From the NCBI RefSeq assembly GCF_003265705.1, contig NW_020313285.1, positions 19,740,711-19,804,710 of the forward strand: a stretch of 64,000 nucleotides of DNA, in the 5' to 3' direction. Positions 46,838-58,483 of the stretch are shown piece by piece; the stretch's first letter is position 1, and each line of letters begins with the position of its first letter. The stretch comes from Callorhinus ursinus (taxonomy: Eukaryota > Chordata > Mammalia > Carnivora > Otariidae). The notes beneath the pieces were generated by a model. It was not told the DNA's origin, made no database searches, and saw only the letters and a program-made list of their open reading frames with translations. A program made the position numbers and the translations under genes.

Positions 46838-47980
46838 ATGTCCAAAGCGCTTGATGTCCTCAAATTCCTTGCAGCAGGAACCCCCGTAGGTGGCACCAAC
46901 CTTGACTTCCAAATGGAACAGGGCATTTGCAAAAGGAAAAGCAATGGCATCTATGTCATAAGGCTGAAGAGAACCTAGAAGTTTCTGCTGGCAGCTCGTG
47001 CCACTGAAAACCTGACTGATGTGGGTGTCCTCTACCCTCCAGGAACACTGACTGGCGGGCTGTCCTGAAGTTTGCTGCGGCCGTTGGAGCTGCTCCTGTC
47101 GCTGGCCACTTTGCTCCGGGAACCTTCATTCACTAGGCCCAGGAGCCGTGACTTCTGGTGCTTACTGACCCCGGGGCTGACCAACAGCCCCTCATGGAGG
47201 CCTCTTAGTTAATCTGCCTACCATCGCTCTGTGTCACGTAGACTCTCCTCTGTGCTTTGCGGACACTGTCATCCCCTGCAGCAACAAGGGCGCTCTCTCA
47301 ACGGTCTGGGGGGCGGGGGTGGGGTGGGGGAAATGCTGGCCCGGGCAGTTCTGCGCATGTGCAGCACCGTTTCCCATGCGCACCGGCGAGAGGCCGTGCC
47401 TAACCTCTGGTTCCGGGAGGCCCTTGAGAAGGACGAGTGGGTGGCTGCTGAAAGGGGTTGATCTGGGCGCGACTTCAGGGTGCATGGACTGCTCCAGCTA
47501 CCTAACCTACGGCTCCTCACCCTGACGTGAGGCTTGTCTGAAGGGAGTGGGTGCCTTCGTGCTTATTTAGCCCATTCCCGCAGAAGACTGCAAGCCCTCC
47601 ATTGCCACTGAGGACTGGACCGCAGCTAATGGGTAGGAGCAACCACCCAGTGGTCTTAAGCTGTTTTTCCAGACTCTTTTTTTTTTTTTTTAAGATTTTA
47701 TTTATTTGAGAGAGAACGAGAGCGAGTACACACGGACAGGCACGCATGCGTGCGAGTGTGGGGGGAGGGGCAGAGAGAGGGAGAGAGGGGGAGAGAGAAC
47801 CCTAAGCAGGCTCCACGCGCAGGGCTCGACTTCACAACCCGGAGACCGTGCCCTGAACAGAAACCAAGAGTTCTGTGCACAACCAACTGAGCCACCCAGG
47901 CACCCCTGTTTTTCCAGACTCCTAAGCAGAAAATGGAAATAAGCTTGATGGAAAATAAAGTTTCTTTAAAAAAAAAAAAA
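46838..47980 (+). pseudogene. RPSA: Processed pseudogene of RPSA (40S ribosomal protein SA / laminin receptor)
   Basis: Intronless, 3' poly(A) at 47968-47980 after AATAAA, and no promoter. From the ATG at 46838 it reads Met-Ser-Lys-Ala-Leu-Asp-Val-Leu, then '[20 protein letters not shown]', clearly RPSA. Relative to RPSA it lacks eight codons after Asp-Val-Leu, has TAG where the 'RTWEK' tryptophan should be, loses the frame repeatedly, and only later shows 'LARAVLRM' (parent 'LAREVLRM'). The 3' end retains the RPSA stop region ('gtggtcttaagctgtttttc') and 3' UTR. A CAN-SINE splits the 3' UTR at 47677. The retained CpG-rich stretch 47280-47420 makes it look locally gene-like, but the copy is not functional. 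Confidence 0.95.
47677..47906 (-). mobile_element. CAN-SINE inserted in the RPSA pseudogene
   Basis: Reverse orientation, T-run to 'gagccacccaggcacccc'. Perfect 15-bp flanks 'tgtttttccagactc' at 47662-47676 and 47907-47921. The insertion therefore post-dates the retrocopy. Confidence 0.97.
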
Positions 47981-48399
47981 TTGCTGAATGAATTAAGTTC
48001 TGATAAACCTGTCCGGAAAACCTGGATCTGATGGCCTTTGGGCATTAATTTTTTTGGAATTTTCTGGTTTTTCTCTATTTAGTGCTGCTCTTTTAGGTTT
48101 TCTGCTTCTTAATTTTTTATGTGCATTTTCCTAGAAAAGGACTCCAGATTTATGCTAACAAAGTGGTGAGATTGTGCATTTTACCCATGTTTTCTCTTTG
48201 AAAAAAACTCGTAAGAAATTTGTATATTTGATTATTTTCAGATATTCAGGTTATGCTTGTATTTATCAACTCTGTGCATGATTTTTCTTAGCTTTCCAAA
48301 TTAGCATTTTATGTACTTGCATTCCTTCTTACTGGATTTGGATTTATTTTGTTGTTCCTCTTCTAGCTCCTTGAGTTGTATGTTTGCTTCATTTTTTAA
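47981..48399. repeat. Probable old L1-derived AT-rich sequence
   Basis: T-rich blocks such as 'ttttctggtttttctctatt' and 'ttctgcttcttaatttttta' resemble antisense L1 ORF2 debris. No sharp boundaries; weak call. Confidence 0.35.
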
Positions 48400-49050
48400 A
48401 CAAACAGTAGCTTCAGTTACTGAGTACACTATATGGCAAGCAGAGTGCTACCTGTTTTATTTGCATTATTCCACTGAATCCTCCTAACACCACATGAGGC
48501 TTCATAAGAAGTCTTTATAGCTTGGTGGTGATGAGTGCAGACCCATGTTAGATGGCTCCTGCTACTTCTAACTCTGTGACCTTGTGCAAGTGACTTCTCT
48601 GTGCTTGTTTCCTCAGCTATAAAATGGATTAATCATGTCATCTACCTTATAGGGCTGCTGTGGGGGATAAATGAGTACTTAAAGCCCCCAGAACAGTGTC
48701 TGGCACATAATTAGCACCATGAAAGTAACTGATATTATTATTTATTTATTTATTTTTAAAGATTTTATTTATTTATTTGACAGAGAGAGACAGCAAGAGA
48801 GGGAACACGAGCAGAGGGAGTGGGAGAGGGAGAAGCAGGCTTCCCGCGGAGCAAGGAGCCTGATGCGGGGCTCAATTCCAGGACCCTGGGATCATGACCT
48901 GAGCCGAAGGCAGACACTTAACCGACTGAGCCACCCAGGCGCCCCTGATACTATTATTTAAAGATGAAGGATTGAAGCTTTAAAAAGTTTAGTAACTTTC
49001 CCAGGATTACACAACCATTAGCAGATTAAGAGCCATCTTCGTTGGGACAC
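48400..49050. repeat. Nested MIR (-), MIR (+) and CAN-SINE
   Basis: A reverse MIR starts at about 48400 ('agttactgagtacactatat') and appears to resume at 48960 ('taactttcccaggattacac'). Between its halves are a forward MIR at 48515-48740 ('taactctgtgaccttgtgca', 'tttcctcagctataaaatgg', 'cagtgtctggcacataatta') and the CAN-SINE at 48744-48945. This suggests three successive insertions. Confidence 0.6.
48744..48945 (-). mobile_element. CAN-SINE with 14-bp target-site duplication
   Basis: Reverse orientation, ending 'gagccacccaggcgcccc'. Flanks 'tgatattattattt' (48730-48743) and 'tgatactattattt' (48946-48959) differ by one base. Confidence 0.95.
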
Positions 49051-49683
49051 AGCCTGGGCAGCATTGTATAGATTTTGGTATTTGCTTCTTTGCATTAATT
49101 TCTTAATAGTCTGTAATTTCAATTTTTAATTCCATCTTTGATGAAGTTCTTGTTGTTTTTCCCTCTGTAGGACACCTTTTTGGAAACCTTTCCCTTTCTG
49201 CCTACAAGATCTTCATCCTTGAAACTTAGAAATTTTACCAGAATTTGTCTAGTTGTGGCTATTATGCTTTTTTTTTCCCCTGGCCAGCACATAGCCCATT
49301 TGATCTTAAGATCGTAGTCTTTCTCCAGTAAAAATCTTTCTTTTAGTTCCTTGATCTCCAGTTCTCTTTTTTCTCCTTCTATAATTCCTATTGTACACAG
49401 ATTGAAATCTCCTAAGCGTATTTTTCATACCTTTATTTTTCCCTTTAATTTCTTACCATTGTTCTTACTTCTGATTTTTGAGGGAACTTCTGGATTGGGT
49501 CTTTTAATTGCCAATTCATTTATCTGCAGAACCCAATCTGTTGCTTAAAAGCCTCTACTGAGGGTCATTTTTTTTTCCATCAATAAATATTTTAATACTT
49601 TTAAACTTTAATATACATTCCACAAAGTAAGTAACAAGCTCATGAAGCCCACCTTGCACCATTTTTTTATAAAAATGAGGAAG
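49051..49683. other. AT-rich flank before the full-length L1
   Basis: Probably LINE-derived ('cagaatttgtctagttgtgg', 'caattcatttatctgcagaa'), too diverged for a firm call. The last 12 bp (49672-49683, 'aaaatgaggaag') are the left target-site duplication of the L1. Confidence 0.4.
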
Positions 49684-51478
49684 AGGGGGCGGAGCAAGAT
49701 GGCGGAGGAGTAGGAGACCTAGATTTCGTCTGGTCTCAGGAATTCAGCTGAATAGGGATCAAACCATTTTGAACACCTACGAACTCAACAGGAGACCGAA
49801 GAAGAGAGTAGCAACAACTCTCTGAACAGAGAAGCGACCACTTACTGGAAGGTAGGACGTGCGGAGAAGTGAATCCGAGGCGATATTCGGGAGGATAGAC
49901 GGCGGGGGAGGGGGCCTCCGTCGGCCGCTTCTGGCAAGTGCTAGAGCCGCGGAGCACAAAATCGGACCTTTTAGAAGTCGGCTCCGCTGAGGGACGTCGC
50001 TCCAGTGGCTAAGCGGGGGTGGAATCCTCCCGGGACAGTGTGGTCTCAGGACCCTTGGGGTCACAGAAAGACCGGGGGTGCCTGAGTGCGGCAGAGCTCC
50101 CAGGTATCGGAGCGGGGAAGCCGGCTGCAGAGACGGAGCCGAGGCGCGGGCTCTCAGCTCGGGGTTGCCATAAACTGTGATCTGCGGCCCAGTCGGGCCA
50201 CTGCTCCTCCAGCAGGGACCCAACAAGCGGCAGAGCCGGGGAGACTCCCCTTCCTCCCCCGGAAGGAGCAGCGTGGGAGTGCACCGCAGGGATCTGCTGG
50301 GTTTGGAGACTCCACACGGGGTCGGGTGCCAGAGATACAAACGCTCGGTCACAGGCCGGGTGAGCACGGAGTGTGGCCGGAGACCAGGGAGACGGGAGTG
50401 ACTGCTTTTCTCTGGGGGCACACTGAGGAGCGGGGCCCCGAGTTCTCAGTTCCTCCGGGTGGAGATTGGGAGGCCACCATTTTCACCCTGGTCCTCCAAA
50501 GCTGTACTGAGAACTTGCAGGGAACAAAAGCTCCCGAGAGCAAACCCGAGCAGCTTGCTTAGCCTGGACCGACAAGGGCAGGGCAATTCCGCCTCCGGCA
50601 AAGACATTTGGAAACCACAGCAACAGGCCCCTCCCCCAGAAGATGAGCACAAACAGCCAGCCAAGACCAAGTTTACCGATCAAGGAGAACGGGAGAACTC
50701 CAGTGCTAGGGGAATACTGCACATAGAATTCATGGCTTTTTTTTTTTTTACCATGATTCATTAGTTCATAAAAGTTAATTTTTTAACTGTTTTTTTTTAA
50801 TTTTTCTTTTTCCCTTTTTCAACCAACATCTTATCAATCCCTTTTTTAAAAAAAACTTTTTTATTTTTCATTTTGAGAGTCATATTTTATCCCTTCATAG
50901 TAGTTACCCTTATTTTTGGCATATATATATATATATAAGTTCTCTCTTGAAAATTTTGAGATACAGTTTCTTCTAATAGATCAAAATATGCCCTAAATCA
51001 CTAGTGTATGGCTTTGTTCTGATCTCCTGCCTGATCACATTCTCTCCCTTTTTTTTTTTTCTTAAATCTTCTTTCTTTTTTCAAACAACTTATCAATTCC
51101 TTTTATAAAATCTTTTATAATTTTCATCTTTACAGTCATCTTCCATCCCTTCATTGTATCAACCCTTATTTTGCACATATATGTCTTTCTTCCTTTAAAA
51201 TTTTAGGAGGCACTTTTTTCTAACAGACCAAAATATGCCCAAAATCTAGTGTGTGGCACTGATCTATGCACTAGCCTGATCATATTTGATCATATTCTGC
51301 TTTTTTTGTATGTTCTGTTTTTGTTTTTATCTTTATTTTTCTCCTTCTATTTTCTTTCTTTCCCTTTCTTTTCCCCGGGTTTCAGGTCTTTTTTGATTTG
51401 TATACAGTATATTTGCTGGGGACATTGTTAACCTGTTAAAATTTTGTTCTCTCATTCATCTAGTCTCCTCTGGACAAA
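49684..51478 (+). promoter_or_regulatory. L1 5' UTR with internal promoter
   Basis: The first kb is GC- and CpG-rich, as in L1 internal promoters; the segment after about 50740 is T-rich with poly-T and 'catatatatatatatata' tracts. The long minus-strand open frame at 49777-50421 is a by-product of GC-rich composition. The 'caagatggcgg' near the start resembles the YY1-binding motif of L1 promoters. Confidence 0.75.
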
Positions 51479-52312
51479 ATGACAAGATGAAAAAAATCAC
51501 CTCAGCAAAAAGAACAAGAGGTAGTACCGTCAGCCAGGGACCTACTCAATACGGACATTAGTACGATGTCGGACCTAGAGTTCAGAATCATGACTTTAAA
51601 GATACTAGCTGGGCTTGGAAAAAGCATGGAAGTTATTAGAGAAACCCTTTCTGGAGAAATAAAAGAACTAAAATCTAACCAAGTCGAAATCAAAAAGGCT
51701 ATTGATGAGGTGCAGTCAAAAATGGGGGCACTAACTGCTAGGATAAATGAGGCAGAAGAGAGAATCAGTGATATAGAAGACCAAATGATGGAAAATAAAG
51801 AGGCTGAGAAAAAGAGAGATAAACAACTACAGCATCACGAGGGCAGAATTCGAGAGATAAGTGATACGATAAGATGAAACATTAGAATAATTGGGATCCC
51901 AGAAGAAGAAGAAAGAGAGAGAGGGGCAGAAGGTATATTGGAGCAAATAATAGCAGAGAACTTCCCTAATGTGAGGAAGGAAACAGGCATCAAAATCCAG
52001 GAGGCACAGAGAACCCCTCTCGAAATCAATAATAATAGGTTAACACCCCGACATCTAATAGTAAAACTTACGAGTCTCAGAGACAAAGAGAAAATCCTGA
52101 AAGCAGCTCGGGAGAAGAGATACGTAACCTACAATGGTAGAAACATTAGATTGGCAACAGACCTATCCACAGAGACCTGGCAGGCCAGAAAGGACTGGCA
52201 AGATATCTTCAGAGCACTAAACGAGAAAAATATGCAGCCAAGAATACTATATCCAGCTAGGCTATCATTGAAAATAGAAGGAGAGATCAAAAGCTTCCAG
52301 GACAAAAACTAA
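51479..52312 (+). pseudogene. L1 ORF1 (RNA-binding chaperone), two in-frame stops
   Basis: ORF1p coats L1 RNA as a coiled-coil trimer. The frame opens ATG at 51479 and stays in register for 278 codons, but has TGA at codon 4 (51488-51490) and TGA at 51875-51877. The N-terminal half has heptad-rich coiled coil ('IKELKSNQVEIKKAI', 'ARINEAEERISDIEDQ'). The C-terminal half has the RRM/CTD landmarks 'LTPRHLIVKL' and 'YPARLSLKIEGE'. Stops only, no frameshift, so decay is recent relative to ORF2. Confidence 0.93.
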
Positions 52313-52449
52313 AGGAATTTGCAAACACGAAACCAGCCCTCCAAGAAATATTGAAAGGGGTCCTCTAAGCAAAGAGAGAGCCTAAAAGCAGCGTAGATCA
52401 GAAAGGAACAGAGACAATATACAGTAACAGTCACCTTACAGGCAATACA

Positions 52450-55400
52450 GTGGCAGTAAATTCATACCTTTCAATAGTTACCCTGAATGTAAATGGGCTC
52501 AATGCCCCAGTCAAAAGACACAGGCTATCAGATTGGATTAAAAAACAAGACCCATCAATATGCTGTCTGCAAGAGACTCATTTTAGACCCAAAGACACCC
52601 CCAGATTGAAAGTGAGGGGGTGGGAAACCATTTACCATGCGAGTGGATGCCAAAAGAAAGCTGGGGTGGCAATCCTTATATCAGACCAATTAGATTTTAA
52701 AACAAAGACTGTAATAAGAGATGAGGAAGGACACTATATCCTACTTAAAGGGTCTATCCAACAAGATCTAACAATTGTAAATATCTATGCCCCTAACATG
52801 GGAGCAGCCAATTATATAAGGCAATTAATAACAAAAGCGAAGAAACACATTGACAACAATACAATAATAGTGGGGGACTTTAACACCCCCCTGACTGAAA
52901 TGGACAGATCATCTAAGCAAAAGATCAACAAGGAAATAAGGACTTTAAATGACACACTGGACCAAATGGACTTCACAGACATATTCAGAACATTCCATCC
53001 CAAAGCAACGGAATACACATTCTTCTCTAGTGCCCATGGAACATTCTCCAGAATAGATCACATCCTAGGTCACAAATCAGGTCTCAACCGGTACCAAAAG
53101 ATTGGGATCATTCCCTGCATATTTTCAGACCACAGTGCTTTGAAACTAGAACTCAATCACAAGAGGAAAGTCGGAAAGAACTCAAATACATGGAGGCTAA
53201 AGAGCATCCTACTAAAGAATGAATGGGTCAACCAGGAAATTAAAGAAGAATTAAAAAAATTCATGGAAACCAATGAAAATGAAAACACAACTGTTCAAAA
53301 TCTTTGGGATACAGCAAAGGCAGTCCTGAGAGGAAACTATATAGCAATACAAGCCTTTCTCAAAAACAAGAAAGGTCTCAAATACACAACCTAACCCTAC
53401 ACCTAAAGGAGCTGGAGAAAGAACAGCAAATAAAGCCTAAACCCAGCAGGAGAGCAGAAATAATAAAGAACAGAGCAGAAATCAATGAACTAGAATTCAA
53501 AAGAACAGTAGAACAGATCAATGAAACTAGGAGCTGGTTCTTGGAAAGAATTAGTAAGACTGATAAACCCCTGGCCAGACTGATCAAAAAGAAAAGAGAA
53601 ATGACCCAAATCAACAAAATCATGAATGAAAGAGGAGAGATCACAACCAACACCAAAGAAATACAAACAATTCTAAGAACATATTATGAGCAACTCTATG
53701 CCAGCAAATTAGATAACCTGGAAGAAATGGGTGCATTCCTAGAGATGTATCAACTACCAAAATTGAACCAGGAAGAAATAGAAACCTGAACAGACCTATA
53801 GCCACTAAGGAAATTGAAGCAGTCATCAAAAAATCTCCCAAGAAACAAAAGCCCAGGGCCAGATGGCTTCCCAGGGGAATTCTATCAGACATTTCAAGAA
53901 GAATTAATAGACCTATTCTCCTGAAACTGTTCCAAAAAATAGAAATGGAAGGAAAACTTCCAAACTCATTTTATAAAGCCAGCATTACCTTGATCCCAAA
54001 ACCAGACAAAGACCCCATCAAAAAGGAGAATTACAGACCAATATCCTTGATGAACATGGATGCAAAAATTCTCACCAAAATACTAGCCAATAGGATCCAA
54101 CAGTACATTAAAAAGATTATTCACCACGACCAAGTGGGATTTATCCCTGGGCTGCAAGGATGGTTCAACATCCGCAAATCAATCAACGTGATTTAACAAA
54201 AGAAAGAACATTAACAATACATTAACAAAAGAAAGAACAAGAATCGTATGATCCTCTCAATAGGTGCAGAAAAAGCATCTGACAAAGTACAGTATCCTTT
54301 CTTGATCAAAACCCTTCAGAGTATAGGGATAGAGGGTACATACCTCAATATCATAAAAGCCATCTATGAAAAACCTACAGCGAATATCATTCTCAATGGG
54401 GAAAAGCTGAGAGCTTTTCCCCTAAGGTCAGGAATGCAGCAGGGATGTCCACTATCACCACTCCTATTCAACATAGTATTAGAAGTCCTAGCCACAGCAA
54501 TCAGACAACAAAACGAAATCAAAGGCATCCAAATCTGCAAAGTGGAAGTCAAACTCTCACTCTTTGCAGATGATATGATACTGTATGTGGAAAACCAAAA
54601 GATTCTACCCCAAAACTCTTAGAACTCATACAGGAATTCAGTCAAGTAGCAGGATATAAAATCAATGAACAGAAATCAGTGGCATTCCTATACACCAACA
54701 ACAAGACAGAAGAGAGACAAATCAAGGAGTCGATCCCATTTATAATTGCACCCAAAACCATAAGATACCTAGGAATAAGTTTAACCAAAGAGGCAAAGGA
54801 TCTGTACTCAGAAAACTATAAAATACTCATGAAAGAAATTGAAGAAGACACAAAGAAATGGAAAAACGTTCCATGCTCATGGATTGGGAGAACCAACATT
54901 GTGAAGATGTCAATGCTACCTAGAGCAATCCACACATTCAATGCAATCCCCATCCAAATACCATCCACCTTTTTCAAAGAAATGGAACAAAGAATCCTAA
55001 AATTTGTATGGAACCAGAAGAGACCCCGAATAGCCAGAGGAATCTTGAAAAAGAAAAGCAAAGCTGGCGGCATCACAATTCTGGACTTCCAGCTCTATTA
55101 CAAAGCTGTCATCATCAAGACAGTATGATAGTGACACAAAAACAGACACATAGATCAATGGAACAGAATCGAGAGCCCAGAAATGGACCCTCAACTCTAT
55201 GGTCAACTTATCTTTGACAAAGCAGGAAAGAATGTCCAATGGAAAAAAGACAGTCTCTTCAACAAATGGTGTTGGGAAAATTGGACAGCCACATGCAGAA
55301 GAATGAAACTGGACCATTTCCTTACACCACACACAAAAACAGACTCCAAATGGTTGAAAGACCTAAACGTGAGACAGGAGTCCATCAAAATCCTAAAGGA

Positions 55401-56135
55401 GAACACAGGTAGCAATCTCTTCGACCTCAGCGGCAGCAACTTCTTCCTAGAAACATCACCAAAGGCAAGGGAAGCAAGGGCAAAAATGAACTCTTGGGAT
55501 TTCATCAAGATAAAAAGCTTTTGCACAGCAAAAGAAACAGTCCACAAAACCAAAAGACAACCGACAGAATGGGAGAAAATATTTGCAAATGACATATCAG
55601 ATAAAGGGCTAGTATCCAAAATCTATAAAGAACTTATTAAACTCAACACCCAAAGAACAAATAATCCAATCAAGAAATGGGCAGAAGACATGAACAGACA
55701 TTTTTCCAAAGAAGACATCCAAATGGCCAACAGACACATGAAAAAGTGCTCCACATCGCTCGGCATCAGGGAAATCCAAATCAAAACCTCAATGAGATAC
55801 CACCTCACACCCGTCAGAATGGCTAAAATTAACAAGTCAGGAAAGGACAGATGTTGGTGGGGATGTGGAGAAAGGGGAACCCTCCTACACTGTTGGTGGG
55901 AATGCAAGCTGGGGCAACCCCTCTGGAAAACAGTATGGAGGTTCCTCAAACAATTGAAAATAGAGCTACCATAGATCCAGCAATTGCACTACTGGGTATT
56001 TACCAGAAAGATACAAATGTAGGGATCCGAAGGGGTACGTGCACCCCGATGTTTATAGCAGCAACGTCCACAATAGCCAAACTGTGGAGAGAGCCAAGAT
56101 GTCCATCGACAGATGAATGGATAAAGAAGAAGTGG

Positions 56136-56167
<32 letters not shown>

Positions 56168-56340
56168 CCATGGAATATTATGCAGCCATCAAAAGGAATG
56201 AGATCTTGCTATTTGCAACGACGTGGATGGAACTGGAGGGTGTTATGCTGAGTGAAATAAGTCAATCAGAGAAAGACATGTATTATATGACCTCACTGAT
56301 ATGTGGAATTCTTAATCTCAGGAGACGGACAGGGGTGCCT
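52450..56340 (+). pseudogene. L1 ORF2 (endonuclease / reverse transcriptase), frameshifted
   Basis: The EN domain is open from 52450 to 53394, with 'TLNVNGLNAP', 'CLQETHF', 'IVGDFNTPL' and 'FSDHSALKLE' carrying the expected catalytic Asn, Glu, Asp and His. The usual start ATG is GTG here. The frame then shifts, with open pieces at 53304-53789, 53945-54196, 54248-54622, 54679-55128 and 55183-55974. The RT catalytic 'FADD' is at 54563-54574, and the C-terminal Cys-rich segment ('[18 protein letters not shown]') lies near 55853-55906. A small duplication at 54191-54239 causes one of the shifts. No functional enzyme can be made. Confidence 0.95.
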
Positions 56341-56742
56341 GGGTGATAGACATTGGGTAGGGTATGTGCTATGGTGAGTGCTGTGAATTGTGCAAGACTA
56401 TTGAATCACAGATCTGTACTTCTGAAACAAATAATGCAACATATGTTAAGAAAAAAAAAAGAAGAAGATAGCAGGAGGGGAAGAATGAAGTGGAGTAAGT
56501 CAGAGGGGAAGACGAACCAGGAGAGACGATGGACTCTGAAAAACAAACTGAGGGTTCTAGAGGGGAGGGGGTGGGGGGATGGGTTAGCCTGGTGATGGGT
56601 ATTAAAGAGGGCACATTCTGCATGGAGCACTGGGTGTTATGCACAAACAATGAATCATGGAACACTACATCAAAAACTAATGATGTAATATATGGTGATT
56701 AACATAACAATAAAAAAATTAAAATAAAAGAAAATGAGGAAG

Positions 56743-58483
56743 AAAGGTGATACATACAAATCACAAAGACATAAAATGGCCTTACATTTTCCCCTAAGAT
56801 TAAATTAATTAAGAATTCCACTTAAACTTTCACTTCCTCTGAAGTTTTTCTACCCTGGATACAGCCATCCAGCTCGTCTTTCTCCAAAATCTGACACCCA
56901 CTGCCAGAACCCAAAAGCAGCCTACTGTCTCCCACACTTTACCAGTGTCTTTCTGTCTTCTTTTTTGATCTTTAATAAAATTTTTCTATTAGAGCAGGTT
57001 AAGATTTACAAGATAATTGTGAATGTACAGAAAGTTCTCATATACCCCATATCTAGTTTCCCCTATTGTTAACCCCTTACGTTTGTTACATAAACACCAC
57101 ATATTTGTTACAATTAGCAAAACAATATTGACACATTATTTCTAACTAAAGTCCATACCTTAATTCAGATTTCCTTTGTTTTTACTTATATCCTTAATGT
57201 CCAGCATCCCATCCAGAACGCCCCATTATAGTCATTTTTGTCTCCTTAGGCTCCTTGAAGCTGTGACAGTTTCTCAAGAGTGACTTTATTTTTGATGACC
57301 TTGACAATTTTGAGGAGTACTGGTTAGGTATTTTGTAGAATGTCCTTCCGTTGGGATTTGCTTGATGTTTTTCTCATGATTAAACTGAGGTTAGGGAGGA
57401 AGACCACAGAAATAAAGTTTTATTTACATCACATCATATCAAGAATACATACATCAACATGACTTATCCCTGTTGATGTTGGCCTTGATCATCTGGCGGA
57501 GACAGTGTTTGTCAGATTTCTCCACGGTAGATTTCTCTTTTCCCCTCTTTTCCATACTGTAGTCTTTGGAAGAAAGTCACCATACCCAGCCCACACGTAA
57601 GGAGTGGGGAGTTACGTTTCACTTCCTTGTGGGCTGAGTATCTACATAAATTATTTGGGATTATTCTGTGTGGCACTTTTGTCTTCCCGTTTATTTATTC
57701 ATTTATTTATATCAGTATGGACTCACGGGTATTTATTTTACATTTTGGCTTGCAATCCATTATTGCTTTATTTATTTTGTTGCTCATATTGTTGCAGCTT
57801 TGACCACTGGGAGCTGTTTCATTTGTCTCCTGTGTCCCTTTTGACCCCATTATGGCTTTTCTGTTTCTCTTTTGTGAGCACGTTACTTTCTGGCACCTCA
57901 AGATATTCCAGGTTCATATTGTCTACTTTCTGTGCCAGCCCTGGAATCAGCCATTTCTCCAAAGAATGCTGATTCCTTTTACTGGAGAATGGCATTAGAA
58001 AGCAAGATGGAATCTAGCTGTGCTTACTGCTACTGGGATTCCACTTTTCTTTTCAGTTTTGTAGTTATAATTTTTATCTTCAAGAATTGTTATGCTTCCT
58101 TGCCATAATAGCCTGCTCTCATTTTATCAATGCAATGTAAGAATAAGAATTATAAAAAAAAAATACAGAGGAAACAGGAGGGAGAAGAAGTTCTTTTGTT
58201 TTTTTTTACTCAGGGTTATTCACTCTGAATGTTCTGTTTAAACTGCTGAGTATTTTTATATATCTGGTAATTTTTTGCTCTGCTGTTACATATGAACAGT
58301 TGTTCAGAAAGATAATTGAACTGAGATGGGTCCTAACAGAACCTGTGCAAGCCAGTGCAGTTTCTTTCTGTCCTTAACAAAAAGAGAAGACACATTTAGA
58401 TGTATGTTTTTCTTCAGCAGCTGAGAGATTGAGTAGTTTGTTCAGGACAGGGACAGTGCATTCAGCAGTGTGGAGAGCTGCTT
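56743..58483 (-). repeat. Old L1M 3' end (about 56955-58050) and flanks
   Basis: Antisense L1M-type 3' UTR blocks in order: 'aggttaagatttacaagata', 'ttctcatataccccatatct', 'gagtactggttaggtatttt', 'ttgatgtttttctcatgatt', 'catcaacatgacttatccct', 'atttatatcagtatggactc' and 'aatcagccatttctccaaag'. No coding capacity. The edges 56743-56954 and 58051-58483 are unassigned. Confidence 0.75.

Larger units (their letters stand above)
49684..56730 (+). mobile_element. Full-length LINE-1, inactivated, with 12-bp target-site duplication
   Basis: A 7047-bp element in canonical order: GC-rich 5' UTR/internal promoter (49684-51478, opening 'agggggcggagcaagatggc'), ORF1 region (51479-52312), ORF2 region (52450 to about 56340) and a short 3' UTR ending in an A-rich tail. 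Flanked by 'aaaatgaggaag' at 49672-49683 and 56731-56742. The start motif and ORF sequences are of carnivore L1 type. Intact ends with many coding lesions suggest a moderately young insertion that is no longer mobile. A (TA)n tract sits at about 56137-56163. Confidence 0.97.

Noticed and set aside
47231..47461. 76-residue frame in a GC-rich stretch
   Set aside because: It is part of the RPSA retrocopy in a broken frame ('LARAVLRM' and following), not an independent gene.
49777..50421. 214-residue minus-strand frame
   Set aside because: Lies antisense to the L1 5' UTR; its openness follows from GC-rich composition.
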